This document shows positions 1 through 36,697 of a stretch of DNA of 64,000 nt, one piece after another. Source of the DNA: Diadema setosum (Eukaryota > Echinodermata > Echinoidea > Diadematoida > Diadematidae); the NCBI RefSeq assembly GCF_964275005.1, contig NC_092689.1:7169200-7233199 (forward strand), read 5' to 3'. The notes beneath the pieces are model-generated. The model did no database searches and was not told where the DNA came from. It was given only the letters and a program-made list of their open reading frames with translations. Positions within the stretch are counted from its first letter, which is position 1, and every line of letters starts with the position of its first letter. Both the position numbers and the translations under genes were made by a program.

Positions 1-90
1 ATTTAATGGAGCCTCGACATACTGTGTACACTGTATATATGTGATTTCACAGGTTGCAAGAGAATATCACCATTTGCTTTACATGTTTAA

Positions 91-695
91 TTAATAGGAC
101 AAGTTCACCTTAATATACATGTGGATCTATTGAGTAAATGCAGCAATATCAGTAGAACACATTATCGGTGAAAGTTTTAGGGAAAGTGGACATTCTCTTC
201 CAAAAAATTATGTATTTTTAATGTTACTACTTACAGTCACCGCTGGATGAGAAGACTACTACAGTTTGTGATATCATATGCATAAAACCATATGAGGAAA
301 GTACAGTGTATAAAGAGAATTCCACATAATTTCGTTTTGTTAAATAGTACACATTTCCTTGACTTGATGCAGACATATAAAAGGGTAATATTGTTCCCAC
401 TGCCTTCTGAATGAAACAAGTCGGGTGCTCTTTTATTGTGAAAAAAGTGAAAATATGTTTCTCTATTTTCTTTATATTATTCTACGCATGTGACATCACA
501 AGCTGTAGTAGTTTTCTCATCCAGTGATCACAGCCCTGTAATTTCAGTTCATGATAAACTTCACAGTCAGATTATCTGATTTTCCTCAAATTTTCACTGA
601 TACAGGACTTGTATGTTGTACTAATATTGCTGCATTTTCTCATGAATCCCTGTGTATATTAAGATGAACTTATGTAAACCTAACTTATCCTCAAA
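91..695. mobile_element. TTAA-flanked fold-back element, degenerate copy
   Basis: This is a diverged copy of the element at 52509-53075. It begins TTAATAGGACAAG and shares, in order, the motifs cagcaatatc-agtagaacac, cagtcaccgctggatgagaag, cataaaaccatatgaggaaa and tgctcttttattgtgaaaa. Its outer arms are inverted copies of each other. The right end is blurred, so the boundary is approximate. It lies in the SNRPE intron or upstream region. Confidence 0.7.
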
Positions 696-1187
696 AGTCA
701 AAATAACCAGTCACAGCTGGTAGCCTGGTACTGGTAGTATGGCAAAGTTTATATAGATTTACATGAACACGTATACTCACATGCATACAATGCACTTTCA
801 GAACTTCTATAGCCAGACTTACAACATGTGTTCTGTTTCTTATTGTTGAAATTAACCTCTAATGTATTTGTCCATATTCCATAGTGTACTCTCAAGCTTC
901 TGAGCAATTCCAAAGATCATGCTTGATTTAAAAAAAAAAAAAAAAAAAAAGAAAGCAAAGCATACAAACCGAGAAAATAAACTTGTTATAGTACATGTAT
1001 TTTGAATAGATTTTTAAGAGTCGTATGAAGAGGAAATGTCAAGTGCAGATGCCAGTAGATGTATGTTAGAGATCCCATCTGTCATAGTAGTCAGTCAGAG
1101 CAAGTCCATGAATGGCACCCAAGTCATACCGTATAAGCTTGCACAACTATGTATTCTAAATGTTATGCTCCTCATTTTTGTTTGCAG

Positions 1188-1250
1188 AGATCAAGAGTAC
1201 AAATCTGGCTGTATGACCAGTCCAATCTGAGAATAGAAGGCCACATTATT
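1188..1250 (+). CDS. SNRPE: SNRPE internal exon (21 codons)
   Basis: The acceptor is tttgcag and the donor gtaagt. The exon starts and ends in phase 0 and encodes the first Sm1 strands ([20 protein letters not shown] plus I). Confidence 0.95.
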
Positions 1251-3065
1251 GTAAGTACATATGTGTGTGTAATGTACAGTGTGTATGTCACGTGTGTGTG
1301 TCTCTGTGTGTGTAGATTTTATTTGAACAAAAATCTTAATTTCTAGATCACAAGTGAGAAATCCTTGATTTTTTATTTTCCCCCCTTTTTTGGAAAGGAT
1401 TGTCTGCTGAAGTTCAAATTATGTAATTTCTTCTGTCATGACATATTTCTGCATATAAAAATACACAGGAGGAAGTTTTGCGATGCGTTAAAAAAAAGAC
1501 TGCTGTTTTCTGGTAGTCAATCAGTTACTTATTTAAACCAATGTAATTTCTGGTTCTGTCGACTTTCACAGACTAAACACTTTGCGGCTTTTGTCTTCTT
1601 TCTGTTTTTGCTTTGTTTTTCTTCAGAAAAGAGCTTACCGGTATTCTGTATGAAGTGCCTATTTGATTGTATCACCATAGAGTCAAAATCCTGTCCCCTA
1701 TTATGACCACCATATAGCTATCCCTAATTGGGTGATAAATTATTGAAAATGTGTTCTGAGAGCTCACAATAGATTGTAATGGATGGCTCAACAATTTACA
1801 CTGAAGTTGAAATTGTATACAGTGTGTAACTAAAGGAAACATGAGTGTGTGCAACATCATATTTTGATTCATTAATTTTGTCCATAACACAGATTATTGC
1901 CTTTCGTCTTCCTTTCTTTCTTTTTTTTTTTTTTTGGGGGGGGGGGGGTAATAATGGCACAATATGCAAGTATCCTGACTAGCAGCTAAAGTTCACATGT
2001 GATTGCTGCTCTCTTTCCTTTTCCTTTTTTAACAGGGAAAGTTGGACAAAAAATCAGACATCAGCTTTTTGGGGTTGTGTGTTCATTATTGTTTTGATTT
2101 AAACCTCTGTGGTCTCTTGATTGCCAAAGAATGAATAAATGCTTTGAAATGCAAAATGCAAATGATGCTGACATTTTTCAGTCACCACAACTATTTGAAT
2201 GATGCAAACTTGCCCAAAATGTGTCCATTAAAGGATTAAATCAGAAAATGAAATAATAGGTTGTAAGAATTCAGAGCACCTCAAATTAAGATGATCCTCT
2301 GAAACAGTTATTTAAAGAGGAGATAGAAACTGTTGGCATGGTTACCATCAGCTAGCCAATATTTTAGCATTTATGCCTTTCAAATTTTGAAAGGGCTCAC
2401 GTTTCTGTCTTTCCTTCGTATTACAGGGGTTTGACGAGTACATGAACGTTGTGCTGGATGATGCAGAGGAGGTTCACAGGAAAAACAAAACCAGGAAGCC
2501 CATTGGTAAGGCTCGATATTGATATTTCCCTTTTCCTTCAAAATAGAACGACTTAAGCACAGTGAGAGAAATACATGCATATTTGAGTAATAGTGATTCT
2601 GATAGATTGTTAGAACTTGCTGTAATTCTTGTCTTTCATTCTATTTAAGTTTTTGTGTAAGCTTTAGTGGTGGATTCCATGACTTTTTTGTTTCTCAGTG
2701 AGAAATCACGAGTGTCTGATTGACTGGTGTGTCATATTAACACCATTTTCTGCTGATCATGTAGTATTGGTTGCTTTATGAAGTTAGAAAGTGAGAATGA
2801 AACAACCTGTGATGTGCCACACCAAATGATGGCAAATGATCATGCTCTTAGAACGGGTGAGAGTATGTGATGTACAGTAGTTTCAATCGTTGAGTTCTCA
2901 GTGTCTAGAGTTCCAAGCATGTAATTGAGTTTATGTTCTTCTATGACAGTTGTTCACCAGCAACCTCTTACACCTTGGTATTGTCTGATTTCTTGCTCTC
3001 TAGGTCGGATTCTTCTGAAAGGTGACAACATCACGCTCATACAGAATGTCCAGGTAGCAGCATAG
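1188..3065 (+). CDS. SNRPE: SNRPE, small nuclear ribonucleoprotein E (3' part of gene)
   Basis: Sm protein E is one of the seven Sm proteins that form the ring on U1, U2, U4 and U5 snRNAs during splicing. Three coding exons are visible: 1188-1250, 2427-2505 and 3004-3065 (stop TAG 3063-3065). All have AG/GT borders and join in phase 0, then phase 1 (g|gt makes Gly). They encode 67 residues: [20 protein letters not shown] (Sm1 strands), [19 protein letters not shown] (rest of Sm1) and [20 protein letters not shown] (Sm2). The human protein is 92 residues, so about 27 N-terminal residues are missing. I found no match to them in 1-1187, so they lie left of the window. The C-terminus ends NVQVAA, where human SNRPE ends SVSN. 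Identification rests on near-identity across the Sm fold and is very secure. Confidence 0.96.
2427..2505 (+). CDS. SNRPE: SNRPE internal exon (79 bp)
   Basis: The acceptor is attacag and the donor gtaagg. The exon starts in phase 0 and leaves one base, which completes Gly with the next exon. It encodes [15 protein letters not shown], the Sm1 signature, then a basic stretch [10 protein letters not shown]. Confidence 0.95.
3004..3065 (+). CDS. SNRPE: SNRPE last coding exon
   Basis: The acceptor is ctctctag. The exon encodes [11 protein letters not shown], the Sm2 motif whose Lys-Gly-Asp-Asn loop contacts RNA, then LIQNVQVAA and stop TAG. I found no canonical AATAAA close downstream, so the 3' end of the mRNA is not placed. 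Confidence 0.95.
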
Positions 3066-4006
3066 CATCAGATGATCCTTTCCTGTATTCCACCATCAAA
3101 TTCTCAGTTTTTGGTTCTTTTTATTTTCCCCCAAATTCTCCAAGCATTATATGGGTCTTTCTGTGTGATTGGCATTTGTTGAACTAATCTGTCTCTGAAT
3201 GAAAAAATGGACACAATTGCCATTCATTGAATATTAGAGAAGTTGAAAAAGACAGATTTTCATGCCTACTTTTTTGCACAAACTAATCATTCAAGAGAAC
3301 AAAAGTTTCATTATAAATCATGCTGTAGGTTATGTTGGAATCTTACCCGAAAGTTTTCTTAGAGTACTACAATGTATGATATCCTGGTCCTCTCAGATAT
3401 TTGTAAATAATTTTTACCTAGATTAACCAAGGCTTTGGGTGTTCTTTTGTGAAAGTAGCTTACTGAAAGTATGTAATATGTTGCCTCGCATGGAATAGGA
3501 GAATATCGACCTGTTTTCATACTGTAAGGAAGACCAGTGCTTTTGATAGATCGCAAGCACATTGAGATGTTGCCTCCCCTCCGTACTTCTCCAACTTGAG
3601 TAACAAGTTTACATTATGACCTTATAAACAAAGGATAAGTGTGGATGCTTCATGTACAGCAGGATGAAGTAACAAACTTGTTAATGTTAATGTTAGTGTT
3701 GTATGTCCAAATGTTTTGTTAGTTTAATTTTGGTTATATGTTATGATTTATTATCTTTTCATTTGGTAAAGAAAGCTTGGGGATTTGTGTATTAGGTATG
3801 TGGTGTATTTGCACAGCTCAAGAGGGCATGCAGGTACCTTGCTTTGTTTTATTTTGTTTGTTTTTTCAAATTCCATGTTATTTCTACGCTGCGTGCTTAG
3901 CAAAATAATTAATTGCAGTGGATATTGTGATGAGAAATGCAAACCCAGGTCTCTCTACGACTCTCTTTCTGCGAGTTTTAATTTCATAGCAGTGGCGCAT
4001 AAGCCC

Positions 4007-4163
4007 AGAGCTGCCAAGTCTCCCTGAAAATGTCAAGAGAATATTGAAATCTCCCTGATTTGGGAATTATTTTCGCCCATTTGAATGCATGTAAGACACA
4101 GATATCTCCCCAATTTCTGCGTGGAATCTCCCTGATTTGGATGTAGGAATGTTGGCAGACCTG
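4007..4163. mobile_element. Short TIR element with 7-bp target duplication
   Basis: The ends AGAGCTGCCAA and TTGGCAGACCTG are imperfect inverted repeats. The element is flanked on both sides by TAAGCCC (4000-4006 and 4164-4170). It contains repeats of tctccctgatttgg. It is a non-coding MITE; the 7-bp duplication suggests a hAT-like family, but that placement is tentative. Confidence 0.7.
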
Positions 4164-4387
4164 TAAGCCCCGGACACATCAGCATATAAATGAATTGCAG
4201 TTATATAAAAACCATATTTCATTTTCAGTGTACACTGTGTGAAGCTTCCCTGCATAGCCCAATTTTTGCCAGTATTTAACATTGATATGATTTCTGGTTC
4301 AGAGCAGCCCCGAGGGCCTTTTGTTTAGGGTCATGATGGATTGCATCTCAATCTTTTATACAACAGACACTGGGTGCTATATCAGTA

Positions 4388-4856
4388 TTAAAGGGGCATT
4401 CCGGACGATTTTCATAATTTCACATCATGCAGTACATAAATCGACAGCTCCGTGTATAGATTCGTGGAATTTATTGTGGGTCCTTGAGCAGAGAAACCAA
4501 TGAATTTAAAATCTTAAACAAATTACACTGAACAGTGTTGATGACATCGGAGCCTCATATATTTCAGAAATGTAGCAGTGTAATTCCATTACAATACCAC
4601 ATGTTCAACAAGTTCACCTGTGAAAAATCTATGCATGCCTTCTTCTTTTGTTCTGCTTCCTTGAGCCCCAACTTCTACATTCTTATGGTGAGGCTGCCAT
4701 GTCATCATCCTTGTTCATTGCAATTTGTTATAAATTTTGAAAACATTCTCATTCCTCATCCCAATCACTATAAATTCTGAAACTCTGTACTCAGTTTAAC
4801 TAATTTATAGTTGTTAAAATGTAAAAGTCTGAAAATCATCCGGAGGTCCCCTTTAA
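4388..4856. mobile_element. TTAA-flanked fold-back MITE (469 bp)
   Basis: The left end TTAAAGGGGCATTCCGGACG and the right end, read in reverse as TTAAAGGGGACCTCCGGATG, are inverted repeats. TTAA lies at both borders (4388-4391, 4853-4856). The complementarity continues inward: gatgacatcggagcctca near 4540 pairs with tgaggctgccatgtcatc near 4688. TTAA targets are typical of the piggyBac superfamily. No coding capacity is seen. Confidence 0.8.
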
Positions 4857-6623
4857 ATCCATATGTAGTTGACAGATTGTAAACTTACTCTGTATCACAG
4901 AAATTTGTCACTTCCCTGCTTCATGAGACCAGAAATTTCCACTCTGTGCATTGTCAATGATGATCTGTTGACATTCAAACTTTCAGCTACCTTGGTACAA
5001 TACGTATTAACTGCATATGACCCATTTAGGAACATATTTTTGATCATATCTGTGAAATATGTTTATTCCATGATATTTCCACATATTTTTAACCTCTCTC
5101 AAAATACTTGGAGTGTTTGAATGCGATACAATGTATTTACACTTGTATCCAGCTTCTGTTGTAGTATGTACGTGTACAGTTTTTCTTCTTTTTTTTCTGT
5201 AAGTGTGGCCTAGTAAACTTTACGTGCACTTTTGTACAGAAGTTTCCAAGATGTCTGGTCGTGTTTGCTTGAATTGCCGACTGATATTGTAGGAAGTTTT
5301 GTCGTACATGAGATCCCCAAACTTGGTGTAGATCATTGCACTCTATATATGCATACCTTGTGCAGTGCATATATACATTTCAACAAAGAGTGCATGGAGA
5401 ATGCCAATACTTTTTAAGATGGCAGATGATGATTTAACCCATGTAAGGGAGAATGGCCTGTGTGATTATCCATGACCATGGGGGGATACATGTGACGTGC
5501 TGGCATGAATGTGAAATGTGCAAATTTTAAACCACTTAGAGTGGGATCTACTCATATGATACATTGTATTCACACGTGCACATACATTAAGGGTGTAAGA
5601 GTATGCCACAGACTTTTGCCTTGCTGTTTTGAAAAAGGCTGCTAGCATGAAAATACCATAATCACGAACATGAGACAGCAAAATTACTGCAAACATGATA
5701 TAGCAAGATTAATTTTGTAGAAGCCGACTTTATTACCAAATCAATGATTATATACACATGAGATGAATGTGTCTACAAGTTTAAAGGTTCCCATGCCAAT
5801 GGATGTTGACTAACAGGATGAATGCTACATGTATTTGAAAATAACTAATATACACACTTCCCTACGTGGAGGTAAATTATGTACAGACCTGGTTCATGTT
5901 ACACACTTTTACACACATGATATTGTACAATAGTATGTGTATGATTATTGAAGGCATAATATTCACACTTCAAGATAAGTGTCTGCTAATGTCATCACAG
6001 ATTAATATTAAAGAAGTAATACTAGTACACACATTTGTTCAGTTCTTCATTTAACACAGTACATTATCACAGCACATTGATATACTACATATACAAGTAG
6101 TGTCATTACAACATACACGTACAGTAGTTGAATTTTAGAAGTGTTATATAGAATCGTACACTAATGTATATGATGGTCTGTTTTTGCAGCAAGAATGTGA
6201 TCTATTTCAGGCAAGAAAATACGAACAAACCCTCTCTAAAAGAAAAAGGAAAAAAAAAAAACGAAATAAAACAACACTAGAACATTTCAATCGAAAATAT
6301 TGAATGTTCATAGTTGTACAGTACTGTCAAAAAGTACCAGTATTCAAAGTTATGAGTAAGCCCTAACAGCGTGTGACTTAAAAAAAAACCCAAAATCATA
6401 ACAAAAACCCCTGTAATGACCAAAGAATCAGACGTGCACTTTTCCTTATAGATGATATGTTATATGGCTGCTGCCTGACAAATGAGCTATGAAGGGTAGG
6501 ATTAGTAACACTGACAACTGCTAATGTATGATTACTCCAATACACGAATATGAGTGTATAACGAAAATGCATTCTCCATTTTAATATTTGTTCAGTTTGC
6601 TTGTTTTCGTACACGCTAGGACT

Positions 6624-6745
6624 GCATACACCCTATATTTTGCTTTTGTTTTCGCGAATTTGCAGGTAGGGTGCTATTCGTAAATTTAAGAATCCCCAAA
6701 AATATTAACTGGTTGCGCCATGAATATGACATGCATGCGTACATG
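6624..6745 (+). mobile_element. Half copy of the ATACTGTATA-type MITE
   Basis: The stretch matches the left half of the element at 51408-51649: ctatattttgc, ttttcgcgaattt, gggtgctattc, aaaatattaact and atgacatgcatg occur in the same order. The right half is missing. Confidence 0.6.
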
Positions 6746-7977
6746 TACTGGTACACAGTGCACAGTTCGTGAACAAGGTGCACGATAAGACAGTACTCCA
6801 GGATTGCAAATAATGGTGAAGTTCCAATTCACAATACAAAAATAGACTCGCTAAATATAATGGCAGCATGTACAGTATTTTATCGTATGAGAGTGTGGAT
6901 AGAGAAGAGTGTACAGACAAAGGTACAGCCTTCAAAGAAGCACAATGGAAGACTTGTGGTTCAAGACTTTGGGTCATCTGCAACTTGCATATACCTGGAA
7001 CCCTAATGTAGTCATTCAAGAAGAGCAGGGCAGTAACTACAGAATTATGTAATTCATGCCTCTTCTTGTTCTTAGCTATTTGATATGCCAAGCATAAAAC
7101 CATCATTGAATGACATTGCATTGTATACTGATGCTAAGGAAAGAAACTCCTCATGGAGACTACATGTACACTGCGCATCTACATTTGTACTAAGCTTTGG
7201 AAACTATAATACTTGTCACACTGCATTTAGGGTTTTTTTTTTTTCATAGTCTTCAGCCTGTCATTAACATCATACAAAATGGGTCTTCAATTTTCTACAT
7301 CCACATGACATAATTTTGCTACATGCATTACCATAATGCAGTACTGTATTCATGATTGAATCATTTCCCTGAAAATTCCCCTGACGCAAAAACAAAAAAA
7401 CAAAAAAAAAACCCACCTTTTCAGAAAAGTTCAACTACACTGAGGTAAGAGAGACATTTCTTGTCCACACAAAGTATACCCAATATAAGTAGACTCTTCT
7501 GGCTAGACATCTACCGTATATGTTTTGGGTTTATTGTGCATTGGTGAGATTTTGTGGAAGAAGAAGACACATCATATGAGTACATTCTACAGGTAGAACT
7601 TGAGACTATAATTGTGCGTGTGTCTGTACTACTTTTATGGTAAGTTCATGGCACACATCACACTGGAAGATAAAAAGATCGCGGAACACATTACATCACA
7701 CACAAGTATGCTCATTCTAGTTTGTTCTATCATCAAGTGCATGGCCAAGTTCATCTTGGGGCTACTGAACTAACACAACATTCTACAAGTTCACTCTGTG
7801 ATGAAACTATAGTGCATGATTGATTGTCTGCAACTGATTTTGTTGTTCATGAAACAAAGGAACAGGTGCTTAAAACAGACATTATAGCCTCGATTCAGTG
7901 CTACAAAAAATTTAGAGGCATGTACAGCAAAACTTTTTCAATCAAACTTAATAACAAATTTGTGATTTCATTCTGCA

Positions 7978-8755
7978 TTAACCCTATTCTAACTGGGGGG
8001 GGGGTCAAATTGACCCCCCCCCCCTCGACGTTTCGCGCCACGATTTCGCAACGCGCAAAGCTTTTGCCGCGTGGTTTCACGACTTTTTTCATTGAAGTCT
8101 CCCGCGTATTTTGAGACCAAATTTGCGACGTCCGGGTACACCGTTTTGAAGTTACGTAATGTTTTGCATATGCATGTCAACCAAAAAACAGCTCAAATTC
8201 ATGATATCGTGTGCAAATCCAATGCAAGCTGTGTTTTTTGGTTAAATTGATATAAATTAGATTATTTCAACTTTTAAAGATTGAAATTAATCAATTCTAG
8301 TGTAGATAAGCCTGAAAGAGTGCCTGCAACAAGTTTTGGCAAAAAAACAATAGAAAACAAAAGGTTGAAAAAACAATAAAATACATAAGAAATTAACAAA
8401 ACAATAAAAAACAAAAGAAATTAATTTCAATTGAGCTATTTTTTTACATGAAAATTGTATGATGTGTCTTGAGGAATTCTGACACAAAAATTTAGCAATC
8501 CTCCAGTCTTTTTAATGGAGTTATAGGTAAAAATATGATTTCATGCACAAATTTGCATAATTAATTTATTAAAAATAGAAAGGCAATATTTTTCTATTGT
8601 ATGACGATGTAATCTTGTAGTTGACATCCAGCTCTATCTTCAGGCAAAATTTCGCGGCGATCGCGCCATCGGCGGCCGAGATCTGAAGGGGGGGTCAAAT
8701 TGACCCCCCCTCAGTAAAAACTTGGTCTCAAATAGCCCAGTTAGAATAGGGTTAA
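7978..8755. mobile_element. piggyBac-like TTAACCCT MITE (778 bp)
   Basis: Both borders carry TTAA (7978-7981, 8752-8755). The ends are perfect inverted repeats, TTAACCCTATTCTAACTGG at left and its complement at right. Terminal CCCT next to TTAA is the hallmark of piggyBac-type ends. Just inside each end is a G-run/C-run palindrome around gtcaaattgac (about 7995-8033 and 8690-8710). No transposase is present, so it is non-autonomous. Confidence 0.85.
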
Positions 8756-9873
8756 AGAAAAAAGAAAAAAAAATCATATTGTGTGAACTGGCAATACATC
8801 ATCATTACGTCATGTCAGTTGTACTGTGAAAAAGTGTAAATGCACTGAACAGAAACTGTTGGCCATTTGCTGAGTGTGTCATCAAGGTCCCCTTAAAGTT
8901 CAAAAAAATGACCCAATTTATCTGATTTTTTTTTATTATGCTGTGTTGTGGACTCGCAACATTAATTATTATAAGCTTTCACGGATTGTTGCTATTTTTC
9001 TGTGAATCTATTTCATTAAAAGCTCAGGAAGATACCACATGGCATTTAAAACTCTGAACTAAAGCAAATGTACAAACATCAACGCAGCTATCTATCTCCA
9101 AATCCATGAAAGACAGCAAAATAAAATCTCTAATTTTCTTTAATCTATTCTGCACAAATAATTTTCCTCAGCCATATACTACTTACTTCAAACCTAACTC
9201 TTACCTGGCATATGCATACAATATTTTTCAAAAGAAAAATATTTCAGTTTGAAATCTAGCCCAATGTCAAATATCTAAAGAAAAAAAAATCTTGCTTACA
9301 GTAAGTGCATATAATTCAGCTTGGAATTACGTTGACTGAATATTGCTTGCAAAACTTGCAAAACTCCCAGATCTCCCTAAATTAATATTATTATGATTGA
9401 ATCAAAGCCAAGCTGTAAATGGGAAGCAATATATTATGACGGAGAACCCCACAAATATTCTCTGATTATAAGTGAGTTTTCCACAGAGCCAAAGTCACTC
9501 TATTTTCTCATATAGGAGAAATTCATACCACACTGAAAGATTTCTTAGTGTACACCATGACGTCACAAGAGGAGGGCCCAAAATTTCTTGCAGACCAAAT
9601 TGGCAAATCTGTTAGTCACATAACATCTGATAGCACTTGAATTGATGAGATTTACCAGCACCAAGAGGAAATATTCCCAAGCAAACCATCATCATCCAGC
9701 AGCAGAAATTACAATCTCTCTTACTTGTAAAATATAAAATCTTATAAATCAATTTCTTTCAGTCATGATAGCCATAAACATAATTAACTACAAAACAATG
9801 TATGTGGAAGATACATGATTTTCATCTATTTATCATGGAATTCTGTTTTCATCAAAGTCTAGCTGTTTGTTAA

Positions 9874-34161
<24,288 letters not shown>

Positions 34162-35180
34162 ATCTGAGGGATATTTATCGAATCTCTTCTAATGACAAAT
34201 ATCCATGTTTCTAGCAGCACGGAAGACCAGAAACCAGTCAAGAAGGCTTGACGTTGGAGTCGTAGTAGAGCCACTAGAGGTTCATCTTCACTTTCTGCAA
34301 CTGTCTGAAGTAGAAATACTGAAATTTGCCCTTCTTCCTGTAAAATAACTGTAAGATAATCAGAATCAAGTCGAATGAGTAATGATTACAACCTACAAAC
34401 AAAATGAACGGAAGTAATTTCACTTCGTGTCCTAGTAAATATTGACGGTACGGTAAAATCCTCTTACATAGGATTACACGGAGGGGTGCGATATTCCTAA
34501 AGCGGGCCTACGAGAGCTGTACGCTAGAACAAGTAAATGCGACTCTGCCATTTCTGTACAGGTAATATAGCTTTCGTGACTACATTCTCAAAATTAAATA
34601 ACTATCTTGTGGAAATTAGAAAAAAAAAAGAATCTCAAGGATAGAGATACATTTATCATAGATATTACATGATAAAAAGAGAAAAATATTATATCATGGC
34701 TGGAACTATACATTATGAAATCAAATCATGATACTAAAATACCCTTCAAAAAATGAACGAATCCGAGCGTCTCCTGGTTACCACAGCCACAAGTTGTGTA
34801 CGCGGCACGTGTATGTTTTGACTGACGACTGGTGTGCTGACAGGTGAATGTACTTGGTTGAATGGGAATTGAGAGAGAGATGCTCCTCGATCGAATTTGG
34901 TGTGTAATACATTGTACGTGCATAAATTTGCATGGCACATATCTCTCTCCCTCTCTACCCCCTCCCTCTCTCCGTCTCACGCTCTCTCTTTCTCAGGGAT
35001 TCAGCCGTGGTACACGGCCAGACTCAACATACAACATTATTAGTATCTTGGAATTGAGGTTATTAGTCCTTTCGATCTCTCTTCTTCCCGAGAGCGCTAT
35101 CGTAAGTCCAGAAAAGTGGGCATTATTCCAAGGAAAATATAACACACTAAAAATACAGATTATACTGGGAAGGTAAGAAG

Positions 35181-35320
35181 CAGTGGCGGATCCAGGCGGG
35201 GCCCACTTATTTATTAAATGCAAAGAAAAAAATGGGAGCCAGTTTTCTGTACCTTTGTTGCAGATGTAAAATAAGAGTAATAGCATACGTCTATAGGGTG
35301 AAAATGTCCAAAAAAAAAAA
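35181..35320 (+). mobile_element. Partial GTGGCGGATCCAGG element
   Basis: The left end CAGTGGCGGATCCAGG matches the family of 32153 and 48667. A G-rich/C-rich start follows, but no right end was found, so it is a remnant with an approximate boundary. Confidence 0.45.
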
Positions 35321-35494
35321 TCATGAAGAGATAACAAGAAATATTTAGTGAATGTAACAAGACAAACTGAAAAACAAATGAATATAACTCATTAAAAAAA
35401 AAAAAAAAACGCGCAGGCCTATTTTCAGCTTTGTGTAATCAGCTTGTAATATATGTGCTGATTATGACGTTGATGTGTGTCGCGACCATGCTCG

Positions 35495-35722
35495 TACGTC
35501 ACAATGCGCGTAGCAATTCGGAAGCCAGTTCTATAGCGTCACAATGAATGCGCTAGCATTTCGGAAGCCAGTGATCACTGCGTCAAAATGCGCGTGGTAA
35601 AATACTTTTCGAAGCCAATTTCTGTTTTGTTTACATCGTGCTCTTACGTCACAATGAGCGCAGCATTAAGGAAGTCAGTCAGTGGTATTGCGTCACAATG
35701 CGCGTTGCATTTTGGAAGCCAA
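35495..35722 (+). promoter_or_regulatory. Five-copy CRE-like promoter array
   Basis: Five imperfect copies of a unit, roughly ACGTCACAATGCGCG, then GCATTT, then CGGAAGCCA, start at 35496, 35536, 35580, 35646 and 35690. Spacing is 40-66 bp. Each unit has a CGTCA core (a CREB/ATF half site) and a GAAG(C/T)CA box. The array ends about 230 bp before the MS4A-like start codon. A regulatory role is inferred from position and the conserved words. Confidence 0.6.
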
Positions 35723-35894
35723 CACTCTGCGCTAATTGTGTTGGTGTTATGCGCATATCATTTTTACTTTACACGCACATTCCTCTTTAGTTACAACAAA
35801 GATCCTTGGTTACAACACAAGGCGCCTGTCCTTACATTCCGGCAATGCATTTTGTGTGCATAATCTAAGTTGGGTAAATGTCTAAAACATCTCA

Positions 35895-35900
35895 TATAAG
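35895..35900 (+). promoter_or_regulatory. TATA-like box of MS4A-like gene
   Basis: TATAAG lies about 50 bp before the ATG at 35950, leaving room for a short 5' UTR. A better TATATAAAG at 35937-35945 is only 5 bp from the ATG, too close for it to serve this start. Confidence 0.35.
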
Positions 35901-35949
35901 AAGGGCGTTTTTTTAAATATTTTTTTCTGAATTGTGTATATAAAGAATC

Positions 35950-36133
35950 ATGGATCAATCCCAGCCGACCGCTCCACCACCATACCATAGTTCTACGGCT
36001 CCGCCTCCTGTTTACCATGCAGGGCAAGTGTCAATGGTAACGCCACAAATGCCTCATCAAGTGGCTCCTCCGCTTATACAAGAACGAGAAACATGCTGTA
36101 CTGGCATCGAGGATCACTATCAATCTAAAGCCG
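35950..36133 (+). CDS. MS4A-like exon 1 (Pro-rich N-tail)
   Basis: It encodes MDQSQPTAPPPYHSSTAPPP through QSKA, then donor gtaaga. No signal peptide is present; the N-terminus is predicted cytosolic. Confidence 0.82.
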
Positions 36134-36435
36134 GTAAGATGCCGTTATCCTTTCTGATCTCATTCAGAAAAGCTTCATTCACACACGTATTGTAAGATTA
36201 ACATTTGGATGCTATTACAGCAGCCTGGAAGGATAATACAGAAAGTAGAATCTTGCATGAATCTATTAAAATAAAAATCTATGTACGAATTCTCTGTAGG
36301 CCTATATGATATATCGTTTCTAAGATAGTCGCCATCTACATTATTCTATTGTCATTATTGTCATTGTCATAATTATTATTATTATCATTATCATTATTAT
36401 TATCAGAAGTATATAGTAGCAGCAGAACCAGTAGC

Positions 36436-36497
<62 letters not shown>

Positions 36498-36620
36498 AGG
36501 TATAGATCTATGCTTGTGCTAGATGTTTTAATTGCAACACCGGTATGACGTATTGTGCAACCATCATTATTCATTTATTCACTATTCACTCAAGGAAACT
36601 TAGTTCTTCGTGTGTGTGTG

Positions 36621-36697
<77 letters not shown>

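Larger units (their letters stand above)
3066..9873. other. Gap between convergent SNRPE and EF-hand gene 3' ends
   Basis: No convincing exon was seen on either strand; open frames stay below 140 codons and lack family resemblance. The gap holds the transposon relics listed separately (4007-4163, 4388-4856, 6624-6745, 7978-8755) and otherwise plain AT-rich sequence. The 3' UTRs of both genes must lie at its two edges. Confidence 0.7.
34162..35949. promoter_or_regulatory. Divergent spacer between EF-hand and MS4A-like genes
   Basis: The 1.8-kb spacer must hold both promoters. It contains the CRE-like array (35495-35722), a pyrimidine-rich tract (34940-34995), a partial GGCGGATCCAGG element at 35181 and a TATA-like word near 35895. 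No coding exon was seen. Confidence 0.6.

Noticed and set aside
1-1187. Missing SNRPE 5' exons
   Set aside because: No segment resembling the N-terminal helix (LIFRYLQN) was found before 1188.
6705-7121. 138-codon minus-strand frame
   Set aside because: Composition is non-coding, it overlaps a MITE fragment, and it has no recognisable domain or splice support.
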